Made by a program: the position numbers and the translations under genes
Shown: one piece after another, positions 1 through 18,709 of the stretch
Layout: the number at the start of each line of letters is the position of its first letter
How positions within the stretch are numbered: position 1 is the stretch's first letter
Source: Gadus chalcogrammus
Lineage: Eukaryota > Chordata > Actinopteri > Gadiformes > Gadidae
Assembly (NCBI RefSeq): GCF_026213295.1
Contig: NC_079421.1
Coordinates: 21,360,189 to 21,424,188 of the forward strand
Length of the DNA: 64,000 bases
Reading direction: 5' to 3'
The notes under the pieces: model-generated
The model's database searches: none
Seen by the model: only the letters and a program-made list of their open reading frames with translations
Told to the model about the DNA's origin: nothing

Positions 1-2893
1 TATTTACCTCGCAGAAATCCAAACTGATTTATTCGTGCAGACTGATGAAAACGATGAGTGCGCAGATCCTTCTCGAACGAACCGTCTCGTCCAAAGTAAA
101 GAACGATACAGTGTGCGGAATATGTGCAGTGGATGTCCAGCAGTCATTCGTTGTGGAGGATTAGAGTCTATATTCCATCGTCCACGACTTCCACACCTGA
201 CGAGGCGCACCGAGAGCAGCGAACCCCTTCAGCCGAGGAGGCGCCCGAACCAGATCAAGGCATTGCGTCCGTGTTGGGAGACGCCGCGGTCTGGGCCTGC
301 AGCGACCCTGTAAACCCCCCCCACCCCACCCCACCCCTCAAAAAGAGCACTCTGGTGGCGTTGTGGGTTTGCAAGACTCACTTCCCGGTGCAAAGGCCCC
401 GTTTCCCATTCCTCGTTGTCTACTTCTCAAGTTTGTTTGACACCCGCCAGCGTTTGAATGAAACGGGAGCGGGGATGGGGGGGTGTGTGTGGCTGAGGGT
501 GTGTGTGTGGGTGGGGGGGGGGGGGGGTGAGGGTTAGGGGGCTGGGCAGACAGATCAGGGATATCGGATCTCCGCCCCCTGTCAGAACCGAGCGCTCCTC
601 GAGCCGCTAAGCGAAGAGATGGAGGAGCCAGTGGAGAAGGAAGCCCGCTTGAAATTGTTTCCAGATTTCTGGGATTGCTGTGGAATCACTAGATATGTAG
701 CAGGCTCTTGTCACCCTCTTATGAGATTTAGAGGGGTTGAGAGAAGAGAGTTACAGCCATTTCAAACTTTTTCTTTTTTCTTTATTTTAAAAACAGGCAG
801 AAGGGTCCAGCATTAACCCCCGCAAGATGTCCAGTAGACAAGGCGGTGAATCATACAGAACACACATTTCCATCAACGCTACGACAGAGAAACTATAAAA
901 GAGTGAAATATGTGAACGGAGATTGCATGTTGCGCTGTCGTTCGTGTACAGACATTTTAAAAAGTGGCCTCCATTATTGTATTGATGTTGTATGTGAAGG
1001 ACAAAAGTATTGTAAAAATGCTATAAAAACCAACACAAATTAAAGATATGTGTAAAATATATGTATTTGTTAAAAATAGGAGAGAACTTAAAAAAGTAAG
1101 TAATATTCTATTCATGTTTATTAGAACTAAACTACATATATCATTATTGGTACTATAACCCACAAATGAGAGCCATATGGACACATTTATTTACAGCATT
1201 TGATATCAAAGTCAGTGGAGCTGATGCTTAGCTGCTGACCCCATTGAAAATCCTACGTTGGTTTGTAATAAAGCAATAAACGTCTCTACCAGTGAAGCGA
1301 CCAAAGGAGAACCCCTCAAACAATTCTTTCACTATAGCAGCGTGCTTCTCGCAGATGGTTGTAGCTGGAACTTTCATAGTTTTAATGCTAGATGGTCATT
1401 GTAAAGGTTTTTTCTTCAGTCCAGTTAACTGAACAGTGGAACAAATTCAAAAGTTGAATGTGAAAACTTAGGTTCTGGGTTTTCAGGGTTTGATGACTAA
1501 AATTTCTGGCACCAAAGTGTAAAGGTATTTTTGGACATCATTAATGGGTTCGCTGATAACTCCATTTTGCCTGGTATTGGATTTGCAGTATAGCCAACAT
1601 GCTCCCTCATTGGTTACATTAGAACAAACCCTCAGCTGACGAACCAATCCCACAGAACATTTTGATCCAATCAGCCAATCACAATGGACTATTCTTTGGC
1701 TCTTGAATTCTCAGGTGACCATAGTAGTATATGAGCCAGACCATTATATACATCAGTGGAATGTTATATTTAATTTGTTGCCCTTGACTGCTTCAATAAT
1801 AGCATTATTTCAAAGGTACACTCTGTGCCTTTAAACGTTTTAGAAAGTTGGTGATTGAGATTGTATTCACCATTTGATAGCTAACATTTCATTTATTGTA
1901 CAGGGTGGTGTTGATAACTAAATTCTGGGCTATGAAATCTATTTTTCAGTTGAGTAAGCATTTGACATCCATCAATGGAGTATTATATATTACTCCCATT
2001 ACGAAAGGAAAAGCAGTTCAATAATAGTTTAAGTAATTATTACTCAATGTCTCATTTTTAATAAAAGATCAAATTAGATTATATTTTTTATAGTTTGTTT
2101 AACGTGGTGATGAGCCCCTGGTGTTACGTGTTGAAGCTATATCACTGCCAAATAGCCAGATAAATGTATGTTCATGCACTTATTACTGTTGACTCTATGA
2201 AATTACATTATCTTTAGTATTGAAACAAACGTTGCCATGTCTATTGTTTTATTTTGTACGTTGTTTGAAACCTCTCCAATAATTTCAATATTTTTAATGT
2301 GTTCAAATCAACGTTGTTTCGTCTTATTATTTATCCTCATCTGATACAACTCTTTCATGTAACATAATTGGGCATTTTATGTGTGATCGGCGCGAACACT
2401 AAGGCTGTTTTTTCACCAATAGTAAAGTGTAGCCGCATGATCAATGTAGTCTTATTGTAAGCTATTTGGTAAATCCCACATGTATCCATGTATGATATTT
2501 ATATGTGCTGCAGGAATATACAACACTCTATCGATAATCTTTGTATCGACAATCTTGTACAGTATCTCATTGTTAAGGATGAAAAGTTAGCGTGTTAGAG
2601 CAACTACCTGTTCTTTTCATCACCATTAAAAATGTAACAAATCAACCTCCTGGTCCTTGTAATAATTCCAGATTGTGTTTGCCTGTTTATCCGTCTGTCA
2701 GCCTGTTGCGACTCTGTTGCCTGTCTGTCTGTCTGTCCAACATTCTCTCTGTCTGATTGATCATTCAGATCTCTCTACTCGACCTACATAACCCCGCCTA
2801 TCCCCGTCACACACACAAACACACACACCTCACAAACACATGTGTGAGAAGTGAAGTAGATCAGGGTGTCTTTATATATGTAGAGACATTGGT

Positions 2894-2894
<1 letters not shown>
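1..2894. other. Intergenic, no gene recognised
   Basis: The first 600 bases are GC-richer and hold short G runs (about 478-540). From 800 on, the DNA is AT-rich. Short ORFs occur but none has splice sites plus a recognisable protein. Confidence 0.5.

Positions 2895-2943
<49 letters not shown>
2895..2943. repeat. (AC)n microsatellite
   Basis: Uninterrupted AC array in intergenic DNA. Confidence 0.95.
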
Positions 2944-2947
<4 letters not shown>

Positions 2948-3362
2948 CACACAATCACAAAACCCACCCCCTTAAGAAAAAGCAGCCTTCTCCCCTAGTT
3001 GCTTAAGGAGCGATACCCCAGGGGGCAGATTGAAGAGGGGGGCCGTCCCTAAATAGTTGTAGCTCCTCAGTCGTGAGAGCAACAGTTGGCCTTATCTATC
3101 AGCAGGGCTGTCTAGGGGGCTGACAGACGGACACGCGGTGCGTGCGGAACAGAGAGTGTGAGGGCCCCGCGTCCTCTCCCTCCGCCCTCTGTCCCTCTCG
3201 CTCTGACTCATTAAGGGGAGGAGAGCCGATGAAAGACAATCCGTCTGAGAGCAGCAGGACGATCGAGTGCTGACGAGAGAGGAGGAACAGGACGGCAAGA
3301 GGAGGCGCATGGATCGGTGTCAGCGATAGAGGAGCGAGGCGAGCGAGCGCGAATAAGAACAT

Positions 3363-3365
<3 letters not shown>

Positions 3366-3415
<50 letters not shown>
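3366..3415. repeat. Poly-G homopolymer, about 50 bases
   Basis: An uninterrupted G run on the plus strand. Such runs are rare in assemblies and form G-quadruplexes, so the true length may differ. Confidence 0.85.
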
Positions 3416-3416
<1 letters not shown>

Positions 3417-5017
3417 GGTTGTGACATGTTTCAAGCGGTTACACTGAAAAAAGCAGTTCTTGGTAAAAAGATCGGAATTGCATTGCCCAAATAAATAATA
3501 GTTAAGCCATCAAACAGACTTATGAAACAAGTTAAATTGAGAATATTGATAAACACTTGGAAATCTATGTGCAGCCACATAAAAATGACATTTGTGGGCC
3601 TAGACAGAAGCAAAAGGACTGAGGGTACAGAAGTTCCTGCACACCTGTAAGTGACGTACAGGTTAAGTGTCATCTGCTTCTCCCAACACCTCCTATTCAT
3701 TCTGACCTAATCCTGACTTTTCGAATCCGTCTTTGCGAGTTTGATCGTCTGTGTACTGAGAGATGTGCGGGAGGAAAAAACTGAGTAAGACAAGGAGTGA
3801 AGAGTTGGGAGGTGGAGAAGAGAGGGATAACAGAAACCCCTCGCTGACAGATGTGTTGAGGTCACATCCTTCTGACGAGAGGTGATGACATAGAAGAACA
3901 TGTCGAGGCAGTACGAGATTTAGGACGTTTAATAAACAGGCAAGAATCATAGTTCCGAATCATAGGCCCTTTGATAATATTGACTGATGTGAATAGTGAC
4001 AGTCAAAATGAATGGCATATGGTTTTCGATTTCAGTGCATGTTTGTTTATTCAGTTGAAAAAAGCGTAAATATTTGCATGCATATTGTTCAACTAGAAAG
4101 TAGCGTCAGGGTCTGTTGTTTCAACCAGGCATTTAAGTGGCTTCAAAGTTCAAACTAGAACAGACCGGTTCTAGTACAAAAGAAAAAAGGTAAAAGAGAA
4201 CGGCAACACCAGGCAGACAAGAGTTAAAGCCCTATAGCCTACATTGAAAAGTACTTTCAGTTCAGCAGAGCATTCACCTACCTGCTTCTTCCCCAGTCCC
4301 TGGGAAGTGTCTGCCACTGCTGCGGTTGTCATTTTCAAACAGTGGAAAGAACATAGTTTTCTGCTGTCTGGTACATGCAGGCATTGAAGCGGTTATGTGT
4401 GTTCAGCTGGATGTCGTCTGGTTAGTGGTGCGGTCGCGTGGGGATAAGCGCCAACCACAACGCTGAGATCCAGTAATCTAAGTGTCTTACGTTGTCTGTG
4501 AGAAAAAGAACCCTCAAGTATCTTTGTGTAAACAGATGGCTCTTTCTAAGGCTCTTTAACCTCTTCTAGAGGTTAAGAGTTGACATTGAAGAATGATAGG
4601 AGGAGTACACCATATCACAATTTAATCTGTAGGTCATTTGACTTTCTTAGAAAGTTTCAACACATACACGACACTCAAAAGGATAAACGGCAAACAATAA
4701 GTAGCATGGCACACGCTTGCACCACACATTTGGGTTGTTGTTGCTGTATATTTTTCTTGCGCTTTTTAAAGTAAGCAGGATGTTTAGTGAGGTTATGTAT
4801 CGGTACAAACAATCCCTCAATTGTATAAGAGTTAGCCATAGTCTTTTAGGAGTCCAAAGATTTCCTCTGCTCTGCATCCTCTGGCCTTTAGACCGCAGGT
4901 ATCAAAAGCCTGGCCTTAGCGTGGGATGGCTAGTTCTGTTGTTGGCTAGAATCACGCTATGTCATGACACCTGTGTAGCCCGGTGCTCCATCAAGGCTCT
5001 GGGCTGAGGAGCTGGAT
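3416..5017. other. Intergenic, nothing recognised
   Basis: Mixed AT-rich sequence after the poly-G run, with no repeat family, RNA gene or coding exon that I can support. Confidence 0.5.
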
Positions 5018-5061
5018 GGAGGAGGAGGAGGAGGAGGAGGAGGAGGAGAAGGAGGAGGAGG
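5018..5061. repeat. (GGA)n microsatellite
   Basis: GGA array with one AAG interruption. The acidic ORF across it is a product of the repeat. Confidence 0.9.
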
Positions 5062-5373
5062 GGACCTCCACCCTTTCGGGGCTCTGGGAGGATCTGCTCA
5101 GGAAATTCCTGGGCTTTAGGGTCTTATGGGAACCTCAGAGTCCACCTCTTGCGTGTGTTCAGGCTAAGACCCTGTGATGGGGAGAGGCCTCGTTCCGGAA
5201 CGGTTTGGATCAGCTACAGCCGTCTGGAGGACATTATGATATGAATAATAATAATAATGAGAAAAATACATAAAGTGTGTGTGACTGAGTGTGTGCACGT
5301 GCGTTTTTGTGTGTGTGCATGTGAATTTGTGTGTGTATGTTCATGCAAGTGCATGTATTCATGAGTATGTGTT

Positions 5374-5376
<3 letters not shown>

Positions 5377-5443
<67 letters not shown>
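5377..5443. repeat. (GT)n microsatellite
   Basis: Pure GT array inside a longer TG-rich degenerate tract (about 5275-5580). Confidence 0.95.
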
Positions 5444-5444
<1 letters not shown>

Positions 5445-5710
5445 CTGTGTGTGTGTGTGTGTGTCAGTTCTCATGCATATGTATGCGTTCGTACGCATGT
5501 GTGTTTGTGTACGTGTGTTTGTGTGCGCATGTGTCTGTACGTGCTTATGCGTGGGTATGTGTGCTCATGTGATGGTCTTTGTGCATGCAGCCACTCTGTT
5601 GTCGTAGTGCAGTTCCTTCTATTCAGCCCGAGTGAGAGTTTTAGAGACCTTTCAGAAATCTTCCGGAAACCTTCTGGGCCTCGGGGCTGACTCTACTGTG
5701 GGAAGATATT

Positions 5711-5773
5711 GTGGTGGTGGTGGTGGTGGTGGTGGTGGTGGTGGTGGTGGTGGTGGTGGTGGTGGTGGTGGTG
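5711..5773. repeat. (GTG)n trinucleotide microsatellite
   Basis: About 21 perfect units with no interruption. Confidence 0.95.
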
Positions 5774-6737
5774 AAGGAGACTGAGGGAAGGGGGCCTGTT
5801 GGAGATGGGTTTCTGGAAGGGGTCGGCCAAGCGGTTGACTGGGCAGGAGGGTGTGAATCCGTTGAGGAGATTCCTGCGAAGTTGAGTCAACAGCAGCTGG
5901 GCTGAACAAGAGCCTTTCTAAAGAGCCTGTTAAGCGCTTTAACTGTGAAAGGGAGCGCACAGGTGAATGGAGTCATGACCATGAAGGGCGACCGCACACA
6001 AGACATACTCATGTCACACAGGCGCACACATGCACAAGCAAACACGCGTGCACGCGGATTCTGAAGCACACACACACACACTCACATAGTAAAATACCAA
6101 CACACGCAGGCATAGCCATTCTCTCACAAACAACATAGTCAAATAGCCATGGCATACATACAAACCCACACACAAAAGAACACCTGGGACATACATTTAC
6201 ATGCACAGGTACAGGCACAAGAAACACATGGATGTTGCACAAAAACTTCAGAGACACCCACGCCCACAGATGCATACATGTGAACGCACACACCAAACAC
6301 ACGCACACACACTAACACACACTGCTGGGTAAGGCACATAGAAAAGACACCTGGCTGGCATTGACAGTCTGTTTTGTGTTTGCATTTGGCGGATGCTCAT
6401 CCTCGCACCACAAAGCCTCCATTAACACCAGGGCAACACGGAACACAAAGCCTGGATAAGAGGCTCCTTCTCTGTACTCCAGTCAGCCCTCGCTCCGCCT
6501 TTCTGTACCTTCCAATCCCTCCCTTTCTGATTCCTTTCCCTCTGTGCTCTCACCTTCCTGTCCTCCTACCTCCCTACATCCTCTTCCTCCCCCCTTTTCT
6601 CTCTCTCTCTTTCCTTGTTTCCTCCCTCCCCTCCTGTCCTATTTATTTTCTCTCACCCCAACCACTGTCTTTCTCCCTCCATTGTCTCTCTCTCCCTCAC
6701 TCGATTCCTTTTTTCAACCTCACTTTTTCACTTTCTA

Positions 6738-6814
6738 CCTCCCTCCCTCCCTCCCTCCCTCCCTCCCTCCCTCCCTCCCTCCCTCCCTCCCTCCCTCCCT
6801 CCCTCCCTCCCTCC
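6738..6814. repeat. (CCCT)n tetranucleotide microsatellite
   Basis: About 19 units, within a pyrimidine-rich tract that starts near 6480. A purine-rich region follows on the same strand (6840-7340). Confidence 0.95.
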
Positions 6815-7560
6815 ACACTCAGTGTTTACCTTCTTCCGGCGGAATGGAGGGATCAGGACGGACGGAGTGAGAAGAAAAGGAAGAAGAAAGAGAAGGAACT
6901 GAAGCGGAGGAGGGGAAGGGAGCTGCGGAGCATCCTGGCCGCGGTATTGTTGGGCTGGGTCTGTCCCGCCCCGCGCACGCCCTGCCTGGGGGAGTCTGAC
7001 TGGGTGTGCTGGTGAGGGCCTCGACCGGGGCGGGAGACAGAGAGAGACAAATAGAGAAAGAGTGAGATAGACTGACAGAGGGAAAGGGAGAGAGACAGAG
7101 ACAGAGTGAGTGGGATAGAGTGGGAGAGACATGGTGATTGAGATAGAGGCAGAGGGAGGGGGAGAGAGGGAGAGGGAGGTGAGATAGAGACAAAGTGAGT
7201 GAGATAGAGACAGAGGGGAGGATTAGTGATATAAGACAAAGTGAGACAGATAGAGACAGAGATGGAGAATTTGTCAAATAGCGTCAGTGAGAGAGAGGGA
7301 GAGCCAGATAGAGACAGAATGAGAGAGGCTGGGACAGATATGCTTGTTTATTACATAAACAAGCACAAGGGTTTTTTTACGCATGCTTGTCCGTCAGTGA
7401 AGTTTTCCTTGACTCTGGCCTGCATGGGACAGTGGGGGCCTGCCTCTTCAAAGGCCCCTGCACGCCTGCCTTCACATGTGGGCCATCTGTGTATTGAGCC
7501 ATACACCTGTTCCCCTTTCTGACCTTTTCCTCTCGAATGCAACTAGTATGGCTGTGAATG

Positions 7561-7692
<132 letters not shown>

Positions 7693-8726
7693 GAGTGTGT
7701 GCGTGTTTGCCTGCCTGTGGGCGTGTGTCAATGTGTATGTGCGTGTGACTGCATGCGTCTGTGTGTGCTCAAGCGTCTCTTCCTTATCCTACTACATCCT
7801 GCAGCAAATCCATAACGTTAGTAGCTAGTCCCCTTCTCTGGCAGCTGTTGTAGAAAGATCCCAGTTCCATGCTAAAGTGGGAGGGACAATAGCGACACCC
7901 CATGGCCTTCTCTGATAACAACAACAGTTGAATTACTTACAATAAAGTCCAATATTGTTAGAATATCAGCAGCACCACCGACCAAAAATGCTGCAGACTT
8001 GATCCTCGATGCGCACCTTAATTGTGAAAGCAAAATGAGTTTGATTATTTCTCCTTGATCATCAAATCTGCATTAGATGGAAATCGCATGGCAAGGTACA
8101 AATAGAAGAATAGGGTATTCCTGCCTGGACAGGCATTCGTTTCTATTTCGGCGCGTAAGAGCCTCTTGATAAGTGGGGTGAAGATGAGCGCGACACGGAA
8201 AGAACACCGCGCGGAGCATCGCAGAACAACCAGAATAGAGTTTTACTCCGTTAACGTCTCCGGTAATGTGACAACTTGACAGGCCGTTATTAGCATGATT
8301 CCCCCCCCCCCCCCCCCCCTTTTTGTGTCAACAAGAAATGATAGCGTGGAGCGTATAATGTAGGAACACAGCAGGCTACAGCTGGAGCAGTAGAGAGGCA
8401 GGTCAAACATACAAATAGCTTTGGTGTGAAATCATTTATGTTCGTGTCTTGTCTTGCCTTGGGGCTGCGAAGGATTACATGTACCGAACTGAAGGTGCAA
8501 GAGTGAAGTAGTGAGCGACAAAGTGTGAAATGTGCCGGAGAATAAGCCAAGAGGAGCTCTTAACGGAACGGGGAATACGATGGAGGGGGGAAGGGGGAGG
8601 GGGAGAAAGACAAGCTGTGGGAACGCGCTTCTGAATAATCACTGCTGACATCATGAACGTTTTCTTTAGTTCTCTGAAGTGGCAGGCCTCGTTTGTACAG
8701 CCCTGAGCCAGGCCAAACTCTGTTAG

Positions 8727-8857
<131 letters not shown>

Positions 8858-9011
8858 ACGTGTATGCGTGCGTGCATGCGTTATATGAGAAAGAGCGAGA
8901 GCTTGTGTTGTAAGGGAAAGTGAGAAACACACACACAAACACACACTCGACAGTTTGGCCTGGCTCAGGGCTGTTAACCATAATAATCACTTGTAATGTC
9001 AAAGGAGTCTA

Positions 9012-9134
<123 letters not shown>

Positions 9135-9330
9135 CTATGGACTTGCTCCAATGTGTGTGTGGGGGTGTGATATGTTTGTATGATTTAGTGCTCTCTCTGT
9201 CAGTCTATGACAGGTTGGCAGCGTATAGAGCCTTAGGGAGCTGTTTCTCTGTTAAGTGGAGTTTAAACCGTCTTCAGACCCCACCGGAACACACAGCACA
9301 TCAGCAGTACTGGCCCTGTGTTAAACCTAA

Positions 9331-9353
9331 ACACGCACACACACACACACACA

Positions 9354-9395
<42 letters not shown>

Positions 9396-9410
9396 CACAC
9401 ACACACACAC
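9331..9410. repeat. (AC)n microsatellite, interrupted
   Basis: AC array with single ATAC and ACGC interruptions. AC-rich degenerate sequence continues to about 9540. Confidence 0.9.
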
Positions 9411-9750
9411 AGGCCCCCTTGGGACATCTACACGCAACATGCAAACAAACGATGGTGCAACTACAAGGACACGTCACCCACACACAAACACACACACACA
9501 CGAACACACATACCCGCATGCACACACACACACACAATCTATTATCACACACTCTTTTGTACACAATACACAAACAATTAATGACTGCAAACATCACACA
9601 CCATGATGCATGCACATACACATCACTTCTAGTGCCAAGAAGTACAAGTTAAATTGAATTAAAATCACTCTTATTGAATGCATACACCTTTAGAGTGCCC
9701 ACGCAGAACCACATACAGTAAGCCCCACTCAATAGATGCCTACAGTAACC

Positions 9751-9914
<164 letters not shown>

Positions 9915-10449
9915 AGAAGGACCTGTCTAGACACATACAGCTGTTTGTGCCACCCACCCCGAATTGTCTCAGCTTTTCCTCATGGTTGATGACATCTGCT
10001 GATATCCCTTTTCTCAAAAACCACCGTCCAATTCTCGACTGATTGTCATTTCCGGTTGAAAGAGTAAATATAAAACGCCCTCCTTATTTCATTTGATTAC
10101 ATTGGAGAGAACAGAACCCTTGAACTTATTGGCAGTTAAATGGAGTCAACTGGATTGTGAGGCTCTAGTGATGAAGCGATAGTTTGCCTCACAGGATAGG
10201 GTTATGGTCATAGGAGGCCTTAGGGTGCAGGACTTAGAATAAGGCCCCCTGCTAATGTTCCACAATGCCATGTGATGCGTGTGCATTATCCCACTGAGAG
10301 CGTGTTATTCACCGTGACTATGTCGTACCCTATATTGTACCTATGTTTTAGGTATATCCAGGGCCTTTAAATAGGACCTTTCTTTGATGCTACTAACTTT
10401 GTATTTCTGTGTACTTGCCTCTCTAAAAAGAGCTTGCTCAAATATACGT

Positions 10450-10582
10450 AAATAAGGGATAATCACCTCAAGGCAGGGCAATAAATATTTTGATAAGCCC
10501 GGCTCATGGACGGTGGTAACCTTCCACAAGCCGGGCATATCAAACTGTTTATTGCCCTGCTTTGGGGTGATTATCCCTTTTA
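10450..10582. mobile_element. Palindromic element with 55-bp inverted arms
   Basis: The left arm (10450-10504) and right arm (10528-10582) are imperfect inverted copies. Both include GGGATAATCACC and GCAGGGCAATAAA or their complements, and AAGCCCGGCT or its inverse. The loop is 23 bases. It looks like a MITE or the end of a larger DNA element that continues to about 11.8 kb. Confidence 0.65.
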
Positions 10583-11065
10583 TTCTACTTCGTGCTTGCA
10601 AACATAATAAAACAAATCAAATACTTTAATCATTATGCTTTTCTTATTCGTATAGCATGCTTAATAAATGTATACTCTGTTTCATCTCTCTCACAAAGTA
10701 GTCCCCTTTAAATGCGATCGATCAAACATGTTTTGGACCCCTCGAAGGGCATTATCCCGCTTATACCATGGTCACTTACCAAAGAAAATAAATTAACATC
10801 ATTCATTTATAATTTCATGCGTTTCACATTCCAGATATAAAGTTTTTCACACGCCATAATTTAGTTTCCCTGGTAACGCCTGAGGGTTTGACTAATACCT
10901 GGAACAATCATTACCCTCCCGTAAGGTTCTTATGCAACGGAAATGTTGTTCACTCCCCCAGTAAATAGGACGGACCTTAGCTAAGACTTGGCAACGGGAG
11001 GTATTCTGGTCCGCTGAGCTATGAGCCAGAGAGCTAATGTAATGGATTGAACATATTTATAATGC

Positions 11066-11350
11066 GTCCCAGCCTTTATACCACAGATACTCTGGGGTCT
11101 ATCGCATATAACAGCGTTGTCTGATTACAGTTTAATTCATTTTACACAATTTACCAGCTTTCATTTTGAAGAATAATCCCGCGCCATTCGTTTCAATGGG
11201 AATCGCCACGGTCTATACCTTCAACATAAAGTGTACATATTTATACTTTGAATTTCGTCCCAGCCTTTATACCACAGATACTCTAGGGTCTATAGCATAT
11301 AACCGCGTTGCCTGATTACAGTTTAATGCATTTTCACAATTTACCAGCTC
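11066..11350. repeat. Two-copy direct repeat, period about 191 bp; related copy at 61.58 kb
   Basis: The phrase CGTCCCAGCCTTTATACCAC followed by AGATACTCT.GGGTCTAT begins at about 11066 and again at about 11258. A third, diverged copy lies at 61578-61665 downstream of polr2b, with the same upstream context (CGTTTCAATGGGAA). This marks a dispersed interspersed-repeat family. Confidence 0.75.
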
Positions 11351-12057
11351 TCGCTTTGAAGGCTGAACAGAGAATTTGACTGAGAATACTTGCAGGTGTC
11401 CATATATCAGGGATTAATGGACACCCTGTAGCCAATCAGAATCAAGTATTCCAAAAAATACAAGCAGCGTATTGATCTACTATTTGATGACGCTGTGCTC
11501 AGTCAGCAGCAAGTAGAACCGACAAGTCAGCGGGCAACCTGCCGGGACAACAACTCCCACCATGCACCACGATGCACAGCTTCGTTGGCCCCCACCTCCT
11601 TGTGTTTGTAGTCTTACGAGAATCCTCCCCTCTTACACTTCCTATTTACTTCTACGCAAAAATCGTCATATTGCGTCATCTTAAACAGGAAGTGTTGGAG
11701 ATCGATACGGATCTCTCCAGTCTCCCCAGAAAATAAGCGAATGATGCTAGACCGTTCAAAAATATGAGTGTGTTTCTAACGATACAAAGCTTAATGGAAA
11801 TGGGTGAAGTTTCCCTTTAAATGAAGTAGAATAATATGTAATATTCACCCTTCACAATAAAACCCCCAAACCGATTGCCATGTGCACAGAACAAAAATTC
11901 ACATCCATATTTATTTATTTGACATTTCCTGACAGGACATGGAACTCAAACTCAGTTTATCTGACAGCATTCTGCACTACCGATTCGAACCTCACACCAA
12001 ATCCATCCTAATCAATTACAGTAACAGAAAAATGTTAGATTTTGATCTCCATTTCAT
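11351..12057. other. Repeat-like DNA after the tandem copies
   Basis: Contains phrases typical of interspersed elements (CACCCTGTAGCCAATCAGAA, AACAGGAAGTGTTGGAGAT). The region 10.4-11.8 kb may be one composite element. 11.8-12.06 kb shows nothing further. Confidence 0.4.
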
Positions 12058-17581
<5,524 letters not shown>

Positions 17582-18709
17582 GTTCTGGTGGTACTTTAAA
17601 TGTGTTCACCTCATCAGGACGGTAGGAGAAAGAAAGCCCGAACCTAGCGTGAGCTGTGTGGCTACCTCCGAGGTAAAAGACTAAGCCAGGGTGGAGTGAA
17701 AAAAAACGCTCTGCTATCACCAGAACGAACAAAACAAACAATACGAACTAAACGAAAATTGTACGTCTTGTTCTTTTGTGTGATAAAGCAACAATTTTGG
17801 GAGGGAAACAGGTCGCTTGTTGACCTAAGTTTGTCGCAACTTGACTCAGTGTGAGCCAGATAACGGCTCTTTCAGGATCACCGGCTGTGTGTGAGTAGCT
17901 AGCTAGCCTCTGGATAGCGGACCGTCATCGGGGGCCACTCACACTAGGGCCGCGGCCCCGTGCCCGAGCTCATTTGCATACTAAAGTCTAGAACGTTTGG
18001 CTAGTGTGACCAGGACCAGGCTATCCGTATTCCAGCACGGAACAGCGCCTTGACCACGGCACACTTGGGAGAGGTGTGCCGTGGGCCCGTGGCCAAAGTA
18101 CAGATGATAATGAGATGAGACGCGAACACGGGCGGATACGCAACGTGAGCTGGATGACGTAGTCTGAAGGAGCAATCGTGCCCAGGCCACGGCCTTTCGG
18201 AGCAGTGGAGGGCGCACTCACACTAGGCAAGTTTGCCTGTTCCATTCTTTATTAAGGCGCAATAGCTAAGCCAGAGATTTTCATCATAGGCCTAGTTAGT
18301 ATGGATAGATAAACTAATACAGAATGTATGTTCCATTTTCAGATAAATGCTCGTTTTTGATTAGCCTGTGTGAATATTGTAAATATATCACAACCACAGT
18401 TAACATATACATTTTTTGCTGAATATAAAAAGTTTGGTTTCATACTTTTCTGTATTGTGTTATTCATAAAAAAAAATTGACCTGTAGGCTGAATAATTTT
18501 TATTGTTTTTACCCTATAACATGATGCAAACATGTATACATATTTTTCTTGTTCACATACAAATGTTAATTATAAATGATAGGCCTATATGTTTTTAATA
18601 ATAGGTCATTATAATGCAAAAAGAAAATCGTATTTATTAATTCCAACAGTTTATGCTCATCAAGCATAAAAATCAACATGTGCGATCCTAATAATATTAA
18701 AGGACTTGA
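17582..18709. other. Intergenic, rnf212 to tmed11
   Basis: Short spacer between two genes on the same strand. It should hold the rnf212 promoter just above 17581 and the tmed11 3' UTR just below 18710. Apart from the repeat block at 17930-18245, I see only AT-rich DNA. Confidence 0.6.
17930..18245. repeat. Probable MITE between rnf212 and tmed11
   Basis: ACTCACACTAGG occurs at about 17937 and again at about 18217, around GC-rich internal inverse matches (GGCCGCGGCCC, GCCGTGGGCCC). The block is unlike its AT-rich surroundings. No target-site duplication was settled. Confidence 0.4.

Noticed and set aside
619..816. ORF beginning MEEPVEKEA
   Set aside because: No homologue recognised, no downstream exon, and low-complexity T-rich DNA at its end.
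6374..7015. Long plus-strand ORF of 213 codons
   Set aside because: Made of (CCCT)n and pyrimidine-rich low-complexity DNA.
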